A stretch of DNA of 64,000 bases from Acidobacteriota bacterium (GCA_003225555.1 QIAM01000044.1:1-64000), one strand, 5' to 3'; counted from the stretch's first letter, positions 38,070-47,418 are shown. Program-made: numbers and translations. Notes: a model not told the origin generated them from the sequence alone.

Positions 38070-39467
38070 CTAACTGGCCTCACTGCCAGGGGGGACTCTC
38101 GCATACCTGTCGTAAATCCACAGCAGCAGAGTCGTCGCCAGTCCCACGCCCGTCACCACCCACCACATGCGCTCGGGCTGATGCACGGCTTCTCCGAAGT
38201 GATGGACAAGAGTCCCACCAAACCAGCCGCCAATCAGCGAGCCGATGCCGATCGGCAGAAACGCGAAGCCCATGTAGGTTCCCTGCTGCCCCGGAGGCGC
38301 CAGCTTCGAGATGTATTCGTAATAGCGCGGTTGTTGCGTGATCTCGCCCAGCGCCAGGACAAACAGCGAGAGCACCGCTCCCCAAATCGTTGGCCGGAAT
38401 GCGAGGACCAGCCACGACAAAGATGTGATCAGAGTGCCCAAAATCACAGCCTGAAATGCAGGAATCTTCCGTATCAGGGAATTCACCAGGAGGGTGAGGC
38501 AGATCACCGTAACTCCGTCGGTAACCAGAATGATTTCCACGTCGGCCTTGGGGTTGATGTATCCGTGGATGTAGCCCGGCAGGCTGGTGTACTGCTGCCA
38601 GAACACCACCCAGTACCCGGTGAAGATGACGAGGAACCACATGAACCGGCTGATCCCCGCCAGCACGAGCGCCAGCAGCCCAATCCAAATCCACCAAGGC
38701 GCGGTGAATGGATAGATCAGCATGGCAACACGCAGCAGCAGAGCAACGACTAGTACAGGCAGAACCAGCCGGTAGTTGCCCACTACCACGCAGAAATTCC
38801 GCGCGACAGTTGCGATTGAAGGTGGGGGCGCGTCCCCAGCCTTGCGTGGTTCCCGGAAGAAAAACAGAACGAAGAAAAACATCGCGAAGACGCTGAGCGC
38901 GGCTACACGGTAAACATTCTCGACGCCCAGATGCCGATGCGCCCACGATGCGCAATAGGGGCCCAGAGCCCCGCCAACGTTGACCATCGTGTAGTAAATC
39001 GAATAACCGATCGAGCGCACGTTCTCTTTGGAAGCGCGCGCTGTGGTGCCGACCACGCAGGGCTTGACCAGCGAAACACCGAGCGCGGGGAGGATGAGAA
39101 TAAACCCGACGAACAAGCCAAGCGGAACGGCATTGCGCACCGGTGCCAGCCAAGTCGCCCCGATCGAGCCGATCAGGAAATACGCAACCGACAAGATGAG
39201 ATAAGCCAGCGAAAGCGCCCGCCGGAAGCCGAGCCGGTCGGCGGCAGCTCCGCCAAAGATGGCGAGAAACCAGACCATCCCGCCGAAAATTCCGGTCAGA
39301 GTTCCAGTTTGCTCGGTGGAGAAACTCAACTTCTCCTGCAGATACAGAGCAAGCGAGGCAAAGGCTCCATAGTAAGAGAGGCGCTCGAAAATCTCGCTGA
39401 TGTTGGCGACCCAGAAGGGACGCTCGAATCCAGTACGAATCTCCTGCAAAGGTTCGGAGAAGGTCAA
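38070..39467 (-). CDS. POT/PTR-like MFS transporter
   Basis: About 466 residues with 12 or more hydrophobic helices. The opening SEIFERLSYYGAFASLALYL matches the ExxERFxYYG motif of proton-coupled oligopeptide transporters. GGAAADRLGFRRALSLAY is the MFS loop. TTG 39467 is the preferred start (GGAG 7 bases upstream); the longer frame to 39542 overlaps the DUF167 gene and translates a palindromic repeat. The nearby OPT transporter and M24 peptidase suggest a peptide-use cluster, by inference. Confidence 0.85.
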   Translation of the reverse strand: MTFSEPLQEIRTGFERPFWVANISEIFERLSYYGAFASLALYLQEKLSFSTEQTGTLTGIFGGMVWFLAIFGGAAADRLGFRRALSLAYLILSVAYFLIGSIGATWLAPVRNAVPLGLFVGFILILPALGVSLVKPCVVGTTARASKENVRSIGYSIYYTMVNVGGALGPYCASWAHRHLGVENVYRVAALSVFAMFFFVLFFFREPRKAGDAPPPSIATVARNFCVVVGNYRLVLPVLVVALLLRVAMLIYPFTAPWWIWIGLLALVLAGISRFMWFLVIFTGYWVVFWQQYTSLPGYIHGYINPKADVEIILVTDGVTVICLTLLVNSLIRKIPAFQAVILGTLITSLSWLVLAFRPTIWGAVLSLFVLALGEITQQPRYYEYISKLAPPGQQGTYMGFAFLPIGIGSLIGGWFGGTLVHHFGEAVHQPERMWWVVTGVGLATTLLLWIYDRYARVPPGSEAS

Positions 39468-39513
39468 AAGTGGCTCCTGATTTGCTAGTGTGGCGCGGGG
39501 GCCTCGCCCGCGT

Positions 39514-39804
39514 TTACACCCCGAGGCGCTCTCGAACGACATCGGGAGACAGTCCAGCCACGAGTATTACCTTGTTGCGGCTGGTCTGGCCGGAGGCAAT
39601 GGTAACGGAAGAACGAGGCACCATCAAAAGTTTCGCGAGAAAGTCGATGCAGGCGGCATTAGCCTTGCCGTCCACCGGAGGAGCCGTAAGCGCAATCTTC
39701 AGTGCTGCACCCGCTTCGCCGGTGATCGCGTTTTTTTTGGCGCGTGGATGCACCTTCACCGCAAAACTGGCGCCAGCCGCGATGTCCCGGACCGTGAACA
39801 CCAT
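39514..39804 (-). CDS. DUF167 (YggU) family protein
   Basis: A 96-residue protein with the family motif VKVHPRAKKNAITGEAGAALKIALTAPPVDGKANAACIDFLAKLL and SSVTIASGQTSRNKVILV. Molecular role unknown. The ATG (39804) shares a base with the stop of the upstream membrane gene, indicating coupling. It lies downstream of yggS, as in many bacteria. Confidence 0.9.
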   Translation of the reverse strand: MVFTVRDIAAGASFAVKVHPRAKKNAITGEAGAALKIALTAPPVDGKANAACIDFLAKLLMVPRSSVTIASGQTSRNKVILVAGLSPDVVRERLGV

Positions 39805-40142
39805 CAATCATTCTTCCCCAGAGAAAACCCAGCCTCCACCACCAGCAACCCCGCCACCAGCAGAAGTTGCGGATTGCGCAGTGTGGTCGCTTGCCCGATG
39901 CTCGCCATCAGCGCAACCACAAACACCAGCATCATCACATTGGCCGCAATGCAAAACATCTTCATCCCCTGCATGACATAGCCATTCCGGATGCGCAGTA
40001 CATTGAGCATGGCCGTAAACAGCAGAGCCAGGTCCGTCCCGAGAATCCAGATTCTGCCGACGTAGGTCTTCGGCACCATCAGGCACTCCACGATGGCGAG
40101 AACAAAAAGAGTTCCCGCGCAAAGCCGGTCGACGATTTTCAT
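39804..40142 (-). CDS. Four-helix membrane protein, unknown
   Basis: The 112-residue product has four hydrophobic segments (CAGTLFVLAIVECLMVP; ILGTDLALLFTAMLNVL; MFCIAANVMMLVFVVALMASI; QLLLVAGLLVVEAGFSL). It occupies the place of YggT between yggS and the DUF167 gene but shows no YggT motif that I recognise. It is translationally coupled to the DUF167 gene. Confidence 0.75.
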   Translation of the reverse strand: MKIVDRLCAGTLFVLAIVECLMVPKTYVGRIWILGTDLALLFTAMLNVLRIRNGYVMQGMKMFCIAANVMMLVFVVALMASIGQATTLRNPQLLLVAGLLVVEAGFSLGKND

Positions 40143-40166
40143 TGCGTTCCTTTGGGTCCTCTGCGG

Positions 40167-40868
40167 TTAAGCTTTTATTCTCTCCCCGAAGATCGCGGTG
40201 CCTACGCGCACGCAGGTCGAGCCTTCCTCAATCGCGATCTCGAAATCGTGCGACATGCCCATGGAAAGGACATCCATACCGATCCCTGGCAGCTTGCGCG
40301 AGGCAATGGCATCGCGCAGTTCGCGCAGCTTGCGGAAGAATGGCCGCGCGCCTTCGGGATCCTCGGTAAACGGGGGAATGGTCATCAACCCACGGAACTC
40401 CAAGGATTCCAGCCGAGGCGCCGCCAACAAAAGCTCCTCGATTTCCCGCGAGCCTGGTAGAGCACCGCTCTTCGCCACTTCCCCACCGACGTTGACCTCG
40501 ATCAGTACACCCAGCTTCTTGTCCAATGCGCGCGCCGCCGCATCCAGCTTCTCCGACAGTTTCAAGGCATCGACCGAATCCACCGCACCGAACAACTCAA
40601 CCGCCTTGCCGGCCTTGTTGGTTTGCAAGTGACCGATCATATGCCACTCGGCATCGCGCAAGTCCGCAAGCGCTCTCGCTTTCCCGGCAAACTCCTGGAC
40701 GCGGTTCTCGCCGAATAGCTGTAGCCCCGCGTTGTAAGCCTCTCGAACCCGCTCCGCGTGCTGGGTTTTGCTGACTGCCATCAAGGCGACTTCCGATGAG
40801 CGGCCTGCACGTCGCGCTGCGGCCGCCAGTCGCTCATGCACCGCGGCCACGTTTTCAGAAATCGACAT
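40167..40868 (-). CDS. PLP homeostasis protein, YggS/PROSC family
   Basis: YggS-type proteins bind pyridoxal phosphate and buffer its level. It has 233 residues from ATG 40868 (MSISENVAAVHERLAAAA). Family landmarks are LMAVSKTQ (the PLP lysine), LFGENRVQEFAGKA, EWHMIGHLQTNK, the VLIEVNVGGEVAKSG loop, GLMTIPPF and LSMGMSHDFEIAIEEGSTCVRVGTAIFG. The longer frame to 40988 runs through a palindromic repeat and is rejected. Confidence 0.95.
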   Translation of the reverse strand: MSISENVAAVHERLAAAARRAGRSSEVALMAVSKTQHAERVREAYNAGLQLFGENRVQEFAGKARALADLRDAEWHMIGHLQTNKAGKAVELFGAVDSVDALKLSEKLDAAARALDKKLGVLIEVNVGGEVAKSGALPGSREIEELLLAAPRLESLEFRGLMTIPPFTEDPEGARPFFRKLRELRDAIASRKLPGIGMDVLSMGMSHDFEIAIEEGSTCVRVGTAIFGERIKA

Positions 40869-40965
40869 AGAAAGAGTGAGCCACAAGGGCACAAACGAAA
40901 TCCCGGGACCCTTCGTGTTCCGTGACCTTCGTGCCTTACGGTGATTCCATTTTTGGCGCAAGCTG

Positions 40966-40989
40966 CGCGGGCGAGGCGCCCGCGCCACA
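40966..40989. repeat. Palindrome of the GCGGGCGAGGCGCCCGC type
   Basis: Arms GCGCGGGCG / CGCCCGCGC with AGG between, overlapping the OPT gene's 3' end side. The same unit occurs at 1525-1541 and at 39490-39512. Confidence 0.75.
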
Positions 40990-40995
40990 TAACCC

Positions 40996-43050
40996 TTACA
41001 TCATGGCCGTCGGCGGGGCCGGTTCGCTGGGATCGCCCGCGCTCGTGAGTGGCAGGCGAATCATCAGCACGGCTAACCCCAGCATCACCACGAGACCTGC
41101 CATATAGGATGGTTCGCCGAAGAATTGCGGTCTCGCCCAGGCGGGAGCGAACTGCAACGCCGCCCAGATCAGCCCCAGGATGGCCTCGCCGGCGATCAGT
41201 CCCGAGGCGATGAGCACTCCAGCATTGTCCACTCGCGCCATCTGAGCTGCGTTGAATCCGCGGCGTTTGGCCACCCAATCCCCGAGCGAACGGAAAACTC
41301 CTCCCAGAAAAATGGCGAAGGTCGTCTCAAGTGGCAGATACATCCCAACCGCCACCAGCATCGGACTCTTCACTTGCATCATGATTAACGCGATCCCCAT
41401 AAAGATTCCGACCACTACTAGGGGCCACGGCATGTTCCCGCCCACGATCCCCATCGCCAGCGTGGCCATCAATCCAGCTTGCGGCGCGGACAGCTGACGA
41501 TCGCCAAAACCGATTCCACCGGCTCTGATGTTCGCTTCGTGCAGCAGCATTAGCGGCCAGTACATCACCAGGCTGGCCACCACCACGGCGATCAATTCGG
41601 CCATTTGAATCCGGCGCGGCGTTCCGCCCAGAATGTAGCCGACCTTGAAGTCCTGCAGCAGCTCGCCTGCGACCGCCGATGAAACGCAGACCACAGCCGC
41701 AACCCCTAATACTGCCGCCACGCCGGCGTTTCCGGAAACTCCCAGTGCGACCATGAGGAGCGCCGCAATCAGCAGCGTCGAAAGCGTCAAGCCTGAAATC
41801 GGATTGTTCGAAGAGCCAATGAATCCCACCAGGTTGCCCGAGACGGTAGCGAAGAAGAAACCGACAATCAGCATGACGACTGCGGCCAGAATCGCCGGCC
41901 AGACCAAACCGGAGATGTGGACATAAAGAACGCACATGAGGACGAACATCAGGGCGATCAATCCGAAGACTGCCTTCGAACTCATGTACTGCTCCGTGCG
42001 CGAAAGCTTCGCTCGCTCATCGGCGGTCTGGCGCAGATCAGAGAACGCTTTGCCGAGGCCCGCAGTCAAACTCTTCCGCATATTGAATAGCGTATAAGCC
42101 GCACCCACGAGCATCCCACCGACGGCTATGGGACGGACAATGAATCTCCAAACTCCTGCCGCGATGGCTGCCCAATTATCGGGCGTGTCAGCGGGAAGAT
42201 ATTCTTTGACATGCGGCCCCAGAAAAAAGATGAGCACTGGCACCATGAGTCCCCATGCCAGCACACCGCCCGCAAACTGGAGTGACGCGAGGCGCAGGCC
42301 AATGATGTATCCGACACCCAAATATGCCGGGCTCACACTGGGTGCCGCGAACATGCTGGTTCCTCCGGCGGGCAACAGGATGCTACTTCCCGTCGTGCCT
42401 AGACGAACCTGGCTGTGGCCAAGAGTGCCTACCATGGGGTGAAAATCCTTATCGGCTGCAAACAGGCCAAAGCGGCCAAGCAAGTACACCACGCCGCCCA
42501 CGCCGATATTCCAGAAAAGATATTTCGCCGCCTGGGCTCCCCGCTGTCCGGCTTTGTGAATCTCTGCTGCGGCCACGGATTCGGGGAAGGGCAACTCGGG
42601 ATCTTCCACCATGACCCGGCGCACCAGGGAAATGAACAGCACTCCAAGAATGCTGCCCACCATGATCAATGCCGTGGATTTCCAGTAAGCGTCGGCCGGC
42701 CGGAACGAAGTCCAGGCCTTGGCCAACAAGAACGCCGGAATCGTAAAGATCGCGCCCGCTGCCACCGACTCCCCGATTGATCCCGCGGTACGAGCGATGT
42801 TTTCTTCCAGCAGGGATCCCTTCCACGCTCTCAATACCGCCATGGCAATCACGGCCGCCGGATAGGTCGCCGCAATGGTGATCCCGGCGCGCAGTCCCAG
42901 GTAAGCGTTCGCCGCCCCTAGTACCACCGTCAAGAGCAGCCCGAGCAACATCGCCCGCAGCGTGAATTCCTTCATCTGCAGGCCTTCGGGCACGAAGGGA
43001 ACGTGCTTCTTAGGTCCGACCCCGGACGCGCCGGTGACTGGGGTGCTCAT
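40996..43050 (-). CDS. OPT superfamily oligopeptide transporter
   Basis: A 684-residue polytopic protein with about 15 hydrophobic segments. ATG 43050 (MSTPVTGASG...) has GAGGA about 8 bases upstream; the 73 extra codons upstream are not protein-like. The N-terminal EFTLRAMLLGLLLTVVLGAANAYLGLRAGITIAATYPAAVIAM and later GIVGGNMPWPLVVVGIFMG / MYLPLETTFAIFLGGVFR segments are typical of bacterial OPT proteins. The substrate (peptide or metal-chelate) is not known. It is first in the minus-strand run of eight genes. Confidence 0.92.
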   Translation of the reverse strand: MSTPVTGASGVGPKKHVPFVPEGLQMKEFTLRAMLLGLLLTVVLGAANAYLGLRAGITIAATYPAAVIAMAVLRAWKGSLLEENIARTAGSIGESVAAGAIFTIPAFLLAKAWTSFRPADAYWKSTALIMVGSILGVLFISLVRRVMVEDPELPFPESVAAAEIHKAGQRGAQAAKYLFWNIGVGGVVYLLGRFGLFAADKDFHPMVGTLGHSQVRLGTTGSSILLPAGGTSMFAAPSVSPAYLGVGYIIGLRLASLQFAGGVLAWGLMVPVLIFFLGPHVKEYLPADTPDNWAAIAAGVWRFIVRPIAVGGMLVGAAYTLFNMRKSLTAGLGKAFSDLRQTADERAKLSRTEQYMSSKAVFGLIALMFVLMCVLYVHISGLVWPAILAAVVMLIVGFFFATVSGNLVGFIGSSNNPISGLTLSTLLIAALLMVALGVSGNAGVAAVLGVAAVVCVSSAVAGELLQDFKVGYILGGTPRRIQMAELIAVVVASLVMYWPLMLLHEANIRAGGIGFGDRQLSAPQAGLMATLAMGIVGGNMPWPLVVVGIFMGIALIMMQVKSPMLVAVGMYLPLETTFAIFLGGVFRSLGDWVAKRRGFNAAQMARVDNAGVLIASGLIAGEAILGLIWAALQFAPAWARPQFFGEPSYMAGLVVMLGLAVLMIRLPLTSAGDPSEPAPPTAMM

Positions 43051-43447
43051 AAGTGAAGTCCTCGCAGGAAGTAAGTTGGCAGCAGCCGGATTCCGTAACT
43101 TGTTCGAAACATTGGAACGGCGCACCTTAGCACGCGGGAAGCCTAGAACACAAGGAGCTGACACATGAGCAGTGCAATGCAGAGCAGTATGATGCGCGTA
43201 TTCCCGTCTGGGCAGTGGTGCGGTTTGGATTCCAACGAGGCGCGACCGATGGTGCGTCATCCTGAGCACAGCCGTTCTTTAGGCGGAGCGAAGAGCCTGC
43301 CCTGAGCGACGTCGAAGGAATCTCGCGCTATCGCCACGGCACTCGTCGGCAAGCTCCACCCGTGCCGAATCTTGGCTTAAAACCCGGGCTGGAGTAAAAT
43401 AACTCCTAATCAGTTGGCCTTGCCCCTTCGTTGTACATCCGTCCGAG
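43051..43447. other. Gene-free stretch upstream of OPT gene
   Basis: This 397-base stretch lies between divergent genes and should contain both promoters; no strong -35/-10 pair stands out. Around 43275-43325 is a degenerate copy of the GAGCGAAG/GAAGGAATCT interspersed repeat. No convincing ORF. Confidence 0.5.
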
Positions 43448-43729
43448 GTGCGTGTGAGAAAAGACTCCCCCAGTGCATGGTTCCAGGAATTCACCGAGTT
43501 TCATTGCCGCGATTGTGGCAGCGAAGTAGGATTCCGTTCGCGCCGCCGCAGCTTGTCCGAGCGCTACATCCTGCCGCTTTTCCTTCTGCAGCCGGTGCGC
43601 TGCGGAGAATGTTTTCGGCGGGATTACCGGCTGATCTTCGCGAAGGTGAAGGGTCGGCTGTCAGAGATCAGCGGATTGATTCCGGTAGCCAAGCAGCCGT
43701 CCACCGCAGTCAAACGTAACGTTGCCTAG
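43448..43729 (+). CDS. Small zinc-ribbon-like protein
   Basis: The 93-residue product has two CxxC pairs (FHCRDCGSEVGFRSRRR and VRCGECFRRDYR), enough for one zinc-ribbon, with a hydrophobic stretch ILPLFLLQP between them. It starts at GTG 43448 or 43454. It resembles small zinc-ribbon proteins from Acidobacteriota, but I do not know a named family. It is upstream of comF in the same direction. Confidence 0.65.
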   Translation: MRVRKDSPSAWFQEFTEFHCRDCGSEVGFRSRRRSLSERYILPLFLLQPVRCGECFRRDYRLIFAKVKGRLSEISGLIPVAKQPSTAVKRNVA

Positions 43730-43808
43730 GAACGGTCGCCACCGCTATACTTGCGACTACAACGCCGAGTGCAACGATTGAGACTCGCCGGAATAGCCCG
43801 CCGTCGAA

Positions 43809-44795
43809 GTGCGGGCACCAGGGGAGGCCGTCTTCAGCAGTAGCGAGGACCGAATCCGGGCTAGCCAGGCCAGCGTCAAGGAAGTCGACGCCTCTGATGT
43901 TCCGTCCCACTCCCGCACTTGGGCGAGCCACGCTGCCGAAAGTCTCTTTGCAGTTCTGTTCCCTTCTGACTGCCGCATTTGCGGCGAGCCGCTAATTCGC
44001 ATCTCCCGCCTCCCGGTCTGCCAATCGTGCCTGGAGCACATACGCCCGGTTGAGGGCCGGCTATGTTCGGTTTGCGGAAAGCGAGTATTGTCATCCTACG
44101 CGGCGGCCGGTCCCGATGGCGCGTTGGTATGCCCGGTCTGCCGCCGCGTTCAGGCGCCCTTTGCCGCGGCGGTCGCCTACGGCAGCTATGAGGGCGGCTT
44201 ACGGGAATTGATCCACCTGCTGAAATACAGTGGCGTGCGCCCGGCCGCCAACGTCTTAGGACGGATGCTGGCCGAAACGATCTGCCGGACGGATTTCGCG
44301 GACACTACCCAAAGTACCGCAGACGACGGGATCGTGGTAATTCCGGTGCCATTGCACAAGACGAGGCGTCACCAGCGCGGCTTCAACCAGGCTGAACTGA
44401 TTGCTCGGGCCGCCTTGAAGTTGATTGCCAATCCGAACCGGTTTCGTCTGGCCGACAATGTTTTGCAACGGCAGCGTGATACGCATTCGCAGATCGGCCT
44501 CACCAGCCACCAGCGCCGCGAGAACATGCGGGGAGCTTTCGTGGTGACACGCACCGAAGAAGTCAACGCCAGAGAAGTGCTTCTCGTGGATGATGTGTAC
44601 ACGACGGGCACTACGGTGTCGGAATGCGCACGGGTTCTGCGCCGCGCCGGAGCCAGCCGCGTGCGGGTCGCCACGGTGGCGCGAACGCTGAGATTGGCAT
44701 CTCAATTTGTTGAGATGAAATCACTTGGCGCTTCCTCGTCGGAGAATGCGAGGGATACGCAAGACGCTATGCTGGCCAAAGCTACCGGCAGCTAA
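43809..44795 (+). CDS. comF: ComF family phosphoribosyltransferase-like protein
   Basis: ComF proteins are needed for DNA uptake in competent bacteria. Several CxxC pairs (CRICGEPL, CQSC, CSVCGKRV, CPVCRR) form the N-terminal zinc region. AVAYGSYEGGLRELIHLLKYSG, PVPLHKTRRHQRGFNQAELIA and the PRPP loop VLLVDDVYTTGTTVSECA mark the phosphoribosyltransferase domain. The 328-residue frame from GTG 43809 has a roughly 45-residue N-terminus unlike ComF, so the true start may be further in. Confidence 0.88.
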   Translation: MRAPGEAVFSSSEDRIRASQASVKEVDASDVPSHSRTWASHAAESLFAVLFPSDCRICGEPLIRISRLPVCQSCLEHIRPVEGRLCSVCGKRVLSSYAAAGPDGALVCPVCRRVQAPFAAAVAYGSYEGGLRELIHLLKYSGVRPAANVLGRMLAETICRTDFADTTQSTADDGIVVIPVPLHKTRRHQRGFNQAELIARAALKLIANPNRFRLADNVLQRQRDTHSQIGLTSHQRRENMRGAFVVTRTEEVNAREVLLVDDVYTTGTTVSECARVLRRAGASRVRVATVARTLRLASQFVEMKSLGASSSENARDTQDAMLAKATGS

Positions 44796-44884
44796 AGAGT
44801 TGAGAGTATGTTTCTTGGATGTTGCAGCGCTCTAGCAGGTTGGTGGAAAGACTCGATCGACGCCTCTGTTTTGAAAGAGCGTGG

Positions 44885-44968
44885 CTTGAAAGGGCGCGTT
44901 TTGAAAGGGCGCGGCTTCTAGCCGCGCCGTAAGTGGCGCAAAATAAGCCGCGGCTTTAGCCGCTGAGG
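44885..44968. repeat. Cluster of GC-rich hairpins between comF and HNH gene
   Basis: Repeated TTGAAAGGGCGCG units, then GGCGCGGCTTCTAGCCGCGCC-type pairing (arms GGCGCGGC / GCCGCGCC) and AGCCGCGG...CCGCTGAG. It occupies most of the 220-base spacer. Similar GGCTTTAGCC-type palindromes are common interspersed repeats. Confidence 0.6.
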
Positions 44969-45016
44969 GGCTTGCTAGGACGGCGATCCAACAGGACCGC
45001 TGGGGACGAACAGCGT

Positions 45017-45625
45017 ATGCCGCACCGGATGGAACACGAGACACGAGCAGCCGGACGCCACACCTCCGGTCTGTTTCCACCCGCGATCATGCACCGTGAT
45101 AGCGACGGCCACGCTCTGCATGCTCCCGTGCTCGTCCTGAACGCTTCCTATGAGCCCATCAACGTTTGCGCCGCCCGCCGCGCGCTAGTGCTGGTGCTCA
45201 AAGGCGTGGCCATGACCGAAGAGGAGAACGGCCACTTCCTGCATGCCGCGCGCTTCGCCATGCGCGTGCCGTCAGTGATCCGGCTGCTCGAATACCGCCG
45301 CATCCCGCACCAGAGCCGAGCGCTCTCGCGGAAGAACATCCTGCTGCGCGATCGCAACACCTGCCAGTACTGCGGAGAAGTTCTGCCCTCGGGTGAGTTG
45401 ACGCTCGACCACGTCATCCCGCGCTCCCGCGGAGGCTCGTCCACCTGGGAAAATCTAGTCGCGTGCTGCCACCCCTGCAACCGCCGCAAGGGCAATCAGT
45501 TCGCTGCCGAGGCCAGCATGAAGCTGCTGCGCGAACCTCGCGCCTTCAACCTCCACACCAGCCGGCACATCATGCGCCTGATGGGACGGTCAGATGATAA
45601 GTGGCGGAAGTATCTGTTCTACTAA
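45017..45625 (+). CDS. HNH endonuclease
   Basis: A protein of about 202 residues with a C-terminal HNH fold: [48 protein letters not shown] (two CxxC zinc pairs plus the DH catalytic histidine). The N-terminal [30 protein letters not shown] is typical of a widespread group of genomic HNH proteins of unknown role. Start codons at 44972, 45017, 45029 and 45089 are all in frame; GGGGA upstream slightly favours 45017. Confidence 0.88.
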   Translation: MPHRMEHETRAAGRHTSGLFPPAIMHRDSDGHALHAPVLVLNASYEPINVCAARRALVLVLKGVAMTEEENGHFLHAARFAMRVPSVIRLLEYRRIPHQSRALSRKNILLRDRNTCQYCGEVLPSGELTLDHVIPRSRGGSSTWENLVACCHPCNRRKGNQFAAEASMKLLREPRAFNLHTSRHIMRLMGRSDDKWRKYLFY

Positions 45626-45628
45626 AGC

Positions 45629-45783
45629 TGTCAGCTTCTCAGCTTCTCAGCTTTCCGCCATTCCCTCGCGTTCCCGAAAGGCACAATCGCCCTATCATTT
45701 AGCAGTCCACACCCGCGCTGTCATCCCGCGCGAAGCGAGGGATCTGGGTGTGGCTGATAGCTGACAGCTGAGAGCTGACAGCT
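45629..45783. repeat. Two short AGCTGAN heptad arrays between HNH and LolA-like genes
   Basis: CTGTCAGCTTCTCAGCTTCT (45629 on) and GGCTGATAGCTGACAGCTGA followed by GAGCTGACAGC (to 45783) are complementary arms roughly 120 bases apart. A GTCATCCCGCGCGAAGCGAG-type repeat lies between them. They sit between two convergent genes. Confidence 0.7.
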
Positions 45784-46628
45784 TACTTCTGTGGCGGATT
45801 CGGATCCTTCTCTTCCGGCTTCTTCTGCTCCGGTTTCTTCTCGCCCTGAGGCAGTTCCTTGCCTTCGTAAAGGATCTTCACGTTTGATCCGAAGCGCTTG
45901 TAGTCCTCATACTTCACGATCTCGCGGATCTTGACGTCGCCGCTCTTGAAGTGCAACTCGTCCTCTGCGCGGGTGAAAACCGGGAACCAGTATTGGCCGT
46001 CGATTTGCTGCCGCCAGGTGGTGAATTTCGGAAACAGGTTCTCCTCGTTGCCATGCTTCTTGCGGATGTCGGGGACGGTCTTCCCGTAAGTCTTGACGAT
46101 CTGGAAGTCCCTATCGTCCACCCACACCCGGCCCTGGAAATAGCGCTTCTTGCCGACAATCTGTTTGGGCGCGATGTCGAAGACGTAGCAGTGCAAATCG
46201 TCTTCCTGCTGCTGGCCCACGTAGAGCAGGTCGTACTCAGGCAGTTCCTCCGTGGTCAGCACGAACGGCAACCGATGCCGGATGTCGTCAAAGTCCTCTT
46301 GCGACATGAAGATCTTGGACAGGTTGGTTTGGGGCGCAAACACCACGTTCTCGATGCGCCTTCCCTTGTCGTCAAAGAGGACGTCGAACACCTCATGGTA
46401 CTGGCCGTCATCTTCCGGCGTGGTCACCGTGACCGTCTGCCGGTAGGTGTACTGATCGCGGGCCTTCTGGAATTCCTTTTCCTTGGCCGCAAACCGCTTG
46501 ATGATTTCTTCCGGCGTAGTGTCTTTCGGAGGCGTGTTCTCGAGGGGGCCCTCCTGGGCAAAGGCCGGCAGCGCTATGATAACGAAGAGGAACAGGGAAA
46601 AAATGGCAGAACGCAGCGACAGCTTCAT
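45783..46628 (-). CDS. Secreted LolA-like/outer-membrane-sorting-like protein
   Basis: 281 residues from ATG 46628 with a signal peptide (MKLSLRSAIFSLFLFVIIALPAFAQ). The mature part has alternating strands including YTYRQTVTV, VWVDDRDFQIVKTYGK and FKSGDVKIREIVKYEDYKRFGSNVKILYE, the pattern of the LolA/LolB-like unclosed barrel seen in outer-membrane lipoprotein-sorting relatives. It has a Lys/Pro/Glu-rich tail. Function is inferred only from fold pattern. The upstream extension to 46868 lacks sense. Confidence 0.75.
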   Translation of the reverse strand: MKLSLRSAIFSLFLFVIIALPAFAQEGPLENTPPKDTTPEEIIKRFAAKEKEFQKARDQYTYRQTVTVTTPEDDGQYHEVFDVLFDDKGRRIENVVFAPQTNLSKIFMSQEDFDDIRHRLPFVLTTEELPEYDLLYVGQQQEDDLHCYVFDIAPKQIVGKKRYFQGRVWVDDRDFQIVKTYGKTVPDIRKKHGNEENLFPKFTTWRQQIDGQYWFPVFTRAEDELHFKSGDVKIREIVKYEDYKRFGSNVKILYEGKELPQGEKKPEQKKPEEKDPNPPQK

Positions 46629-47069
46629 ATTCTCTAGTTTATCGGAATTGGCCCGCAGATGGCGCAGAGACGTGGCCTGCGACTTCTTTTTGGATGCACC
46701 AAAAGAGAGGCAGCAAGCTACGTCTCTACAAAGAGATGGCACCGCGGCGACCCTACCTCCGACCCCTCTCCGCTCAGCGAGGCCGGAGAGTAGGGTGCTG
46801 CAGTTCTGCCACCCATTTGGATGCCTTATCGGAATAGGGGTTGCCGTTCTAAAGGCGAAGAAATACATGCCTTCGGCGGGGGACTGAAACCGCCGTACTA
46901 ACCTTGTCTGAAGGGGCCAATGGCGGTTAAGGTTGCCTGCCGGCTCGCCTCCCCAGCAATGTCATCCTCCCATTAGCCCTGTCATCCTGAGCAACGCGAA
47001 GGACCTATGCACTCCGAGCCAGTTGCACAGGTCTCTCGGCGGCGAGGGACACGCTGCTCCAGGTTATTT
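46629..47069. other. Gene-free stretch with interspersed repeats
   Basis: No convincing gene in 440 bases. From 46979 to about 47060 lies a diverged copy of the GTCATCCTGAGC element (see 47501). The remainder holds GGCCGGAGAG and other fragments without clear structure. It should include the promoter of the minus-strand gene starting at 46628. Confidence 0.5.
46979..47060. repeat. Diverged copy of MITE-like GTCATCCTGAGC element
   Basis: Shares the left terminus (CTGTCATCCTGAGCAACGCG), the internal AAGGACCT and AGTTGCACAG with the copy at 47501. The right terminus has decayed. Confidence 0.7.
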
Positions 47070-47418
47070 TTAAAAGCGGGACGGTAGGGCAGCGGCTACC
47101 GGCTCGGGCTGAAACTGATGGCGTTCGTACCACTCCAGACTCAAGTCCCTCCACGCCGGATTGACAGAGACAATCAACCCGATCTTCGTGACCCGCAACC
47201 AGTCTTTGATAACTCTCTCGCGCTCAATCGCATTACGAACGTCTTCAAATTGTTCAAAATAGACGAGGCGGTCAAGCTTGTATTTTGAGGCAAAGCCAAG
47301 AGCCCGTGCCTGACTTGTGCTCTCGCACTCTGCGGACCAAACTGTTTGTTACGCCGGTGTATAGCGTCTTCGAACGGTTTGACATGATGTAGACGAAGTA
47401 TATTTTCGGCGCCTGCAT
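47070..47418 (-). pseudogene. GIY-YIG nuclease-family gene, frameshifted
   Basis: From ATG 47418 the frame reads MQAPKIYFVYIMSNRSKTLY TGVTNSLVRRVREHKSG (the GIY-YIG core Y..Y and TGVT.L..R..EHK), then drifts and hits a stop at 47272. A shift of one base near 47310 restores SKYKLDRLVYFEQFEDVRNAIERE...KDWLRVTKIGLIVSVNPAWRDLSLEWY, the normal C-terminal half, down to TAA 47070. The total span is one base longer than a multiple of three, consistent with a one-base insertion. It could also be a sequencing error. Confidence 0.8.
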
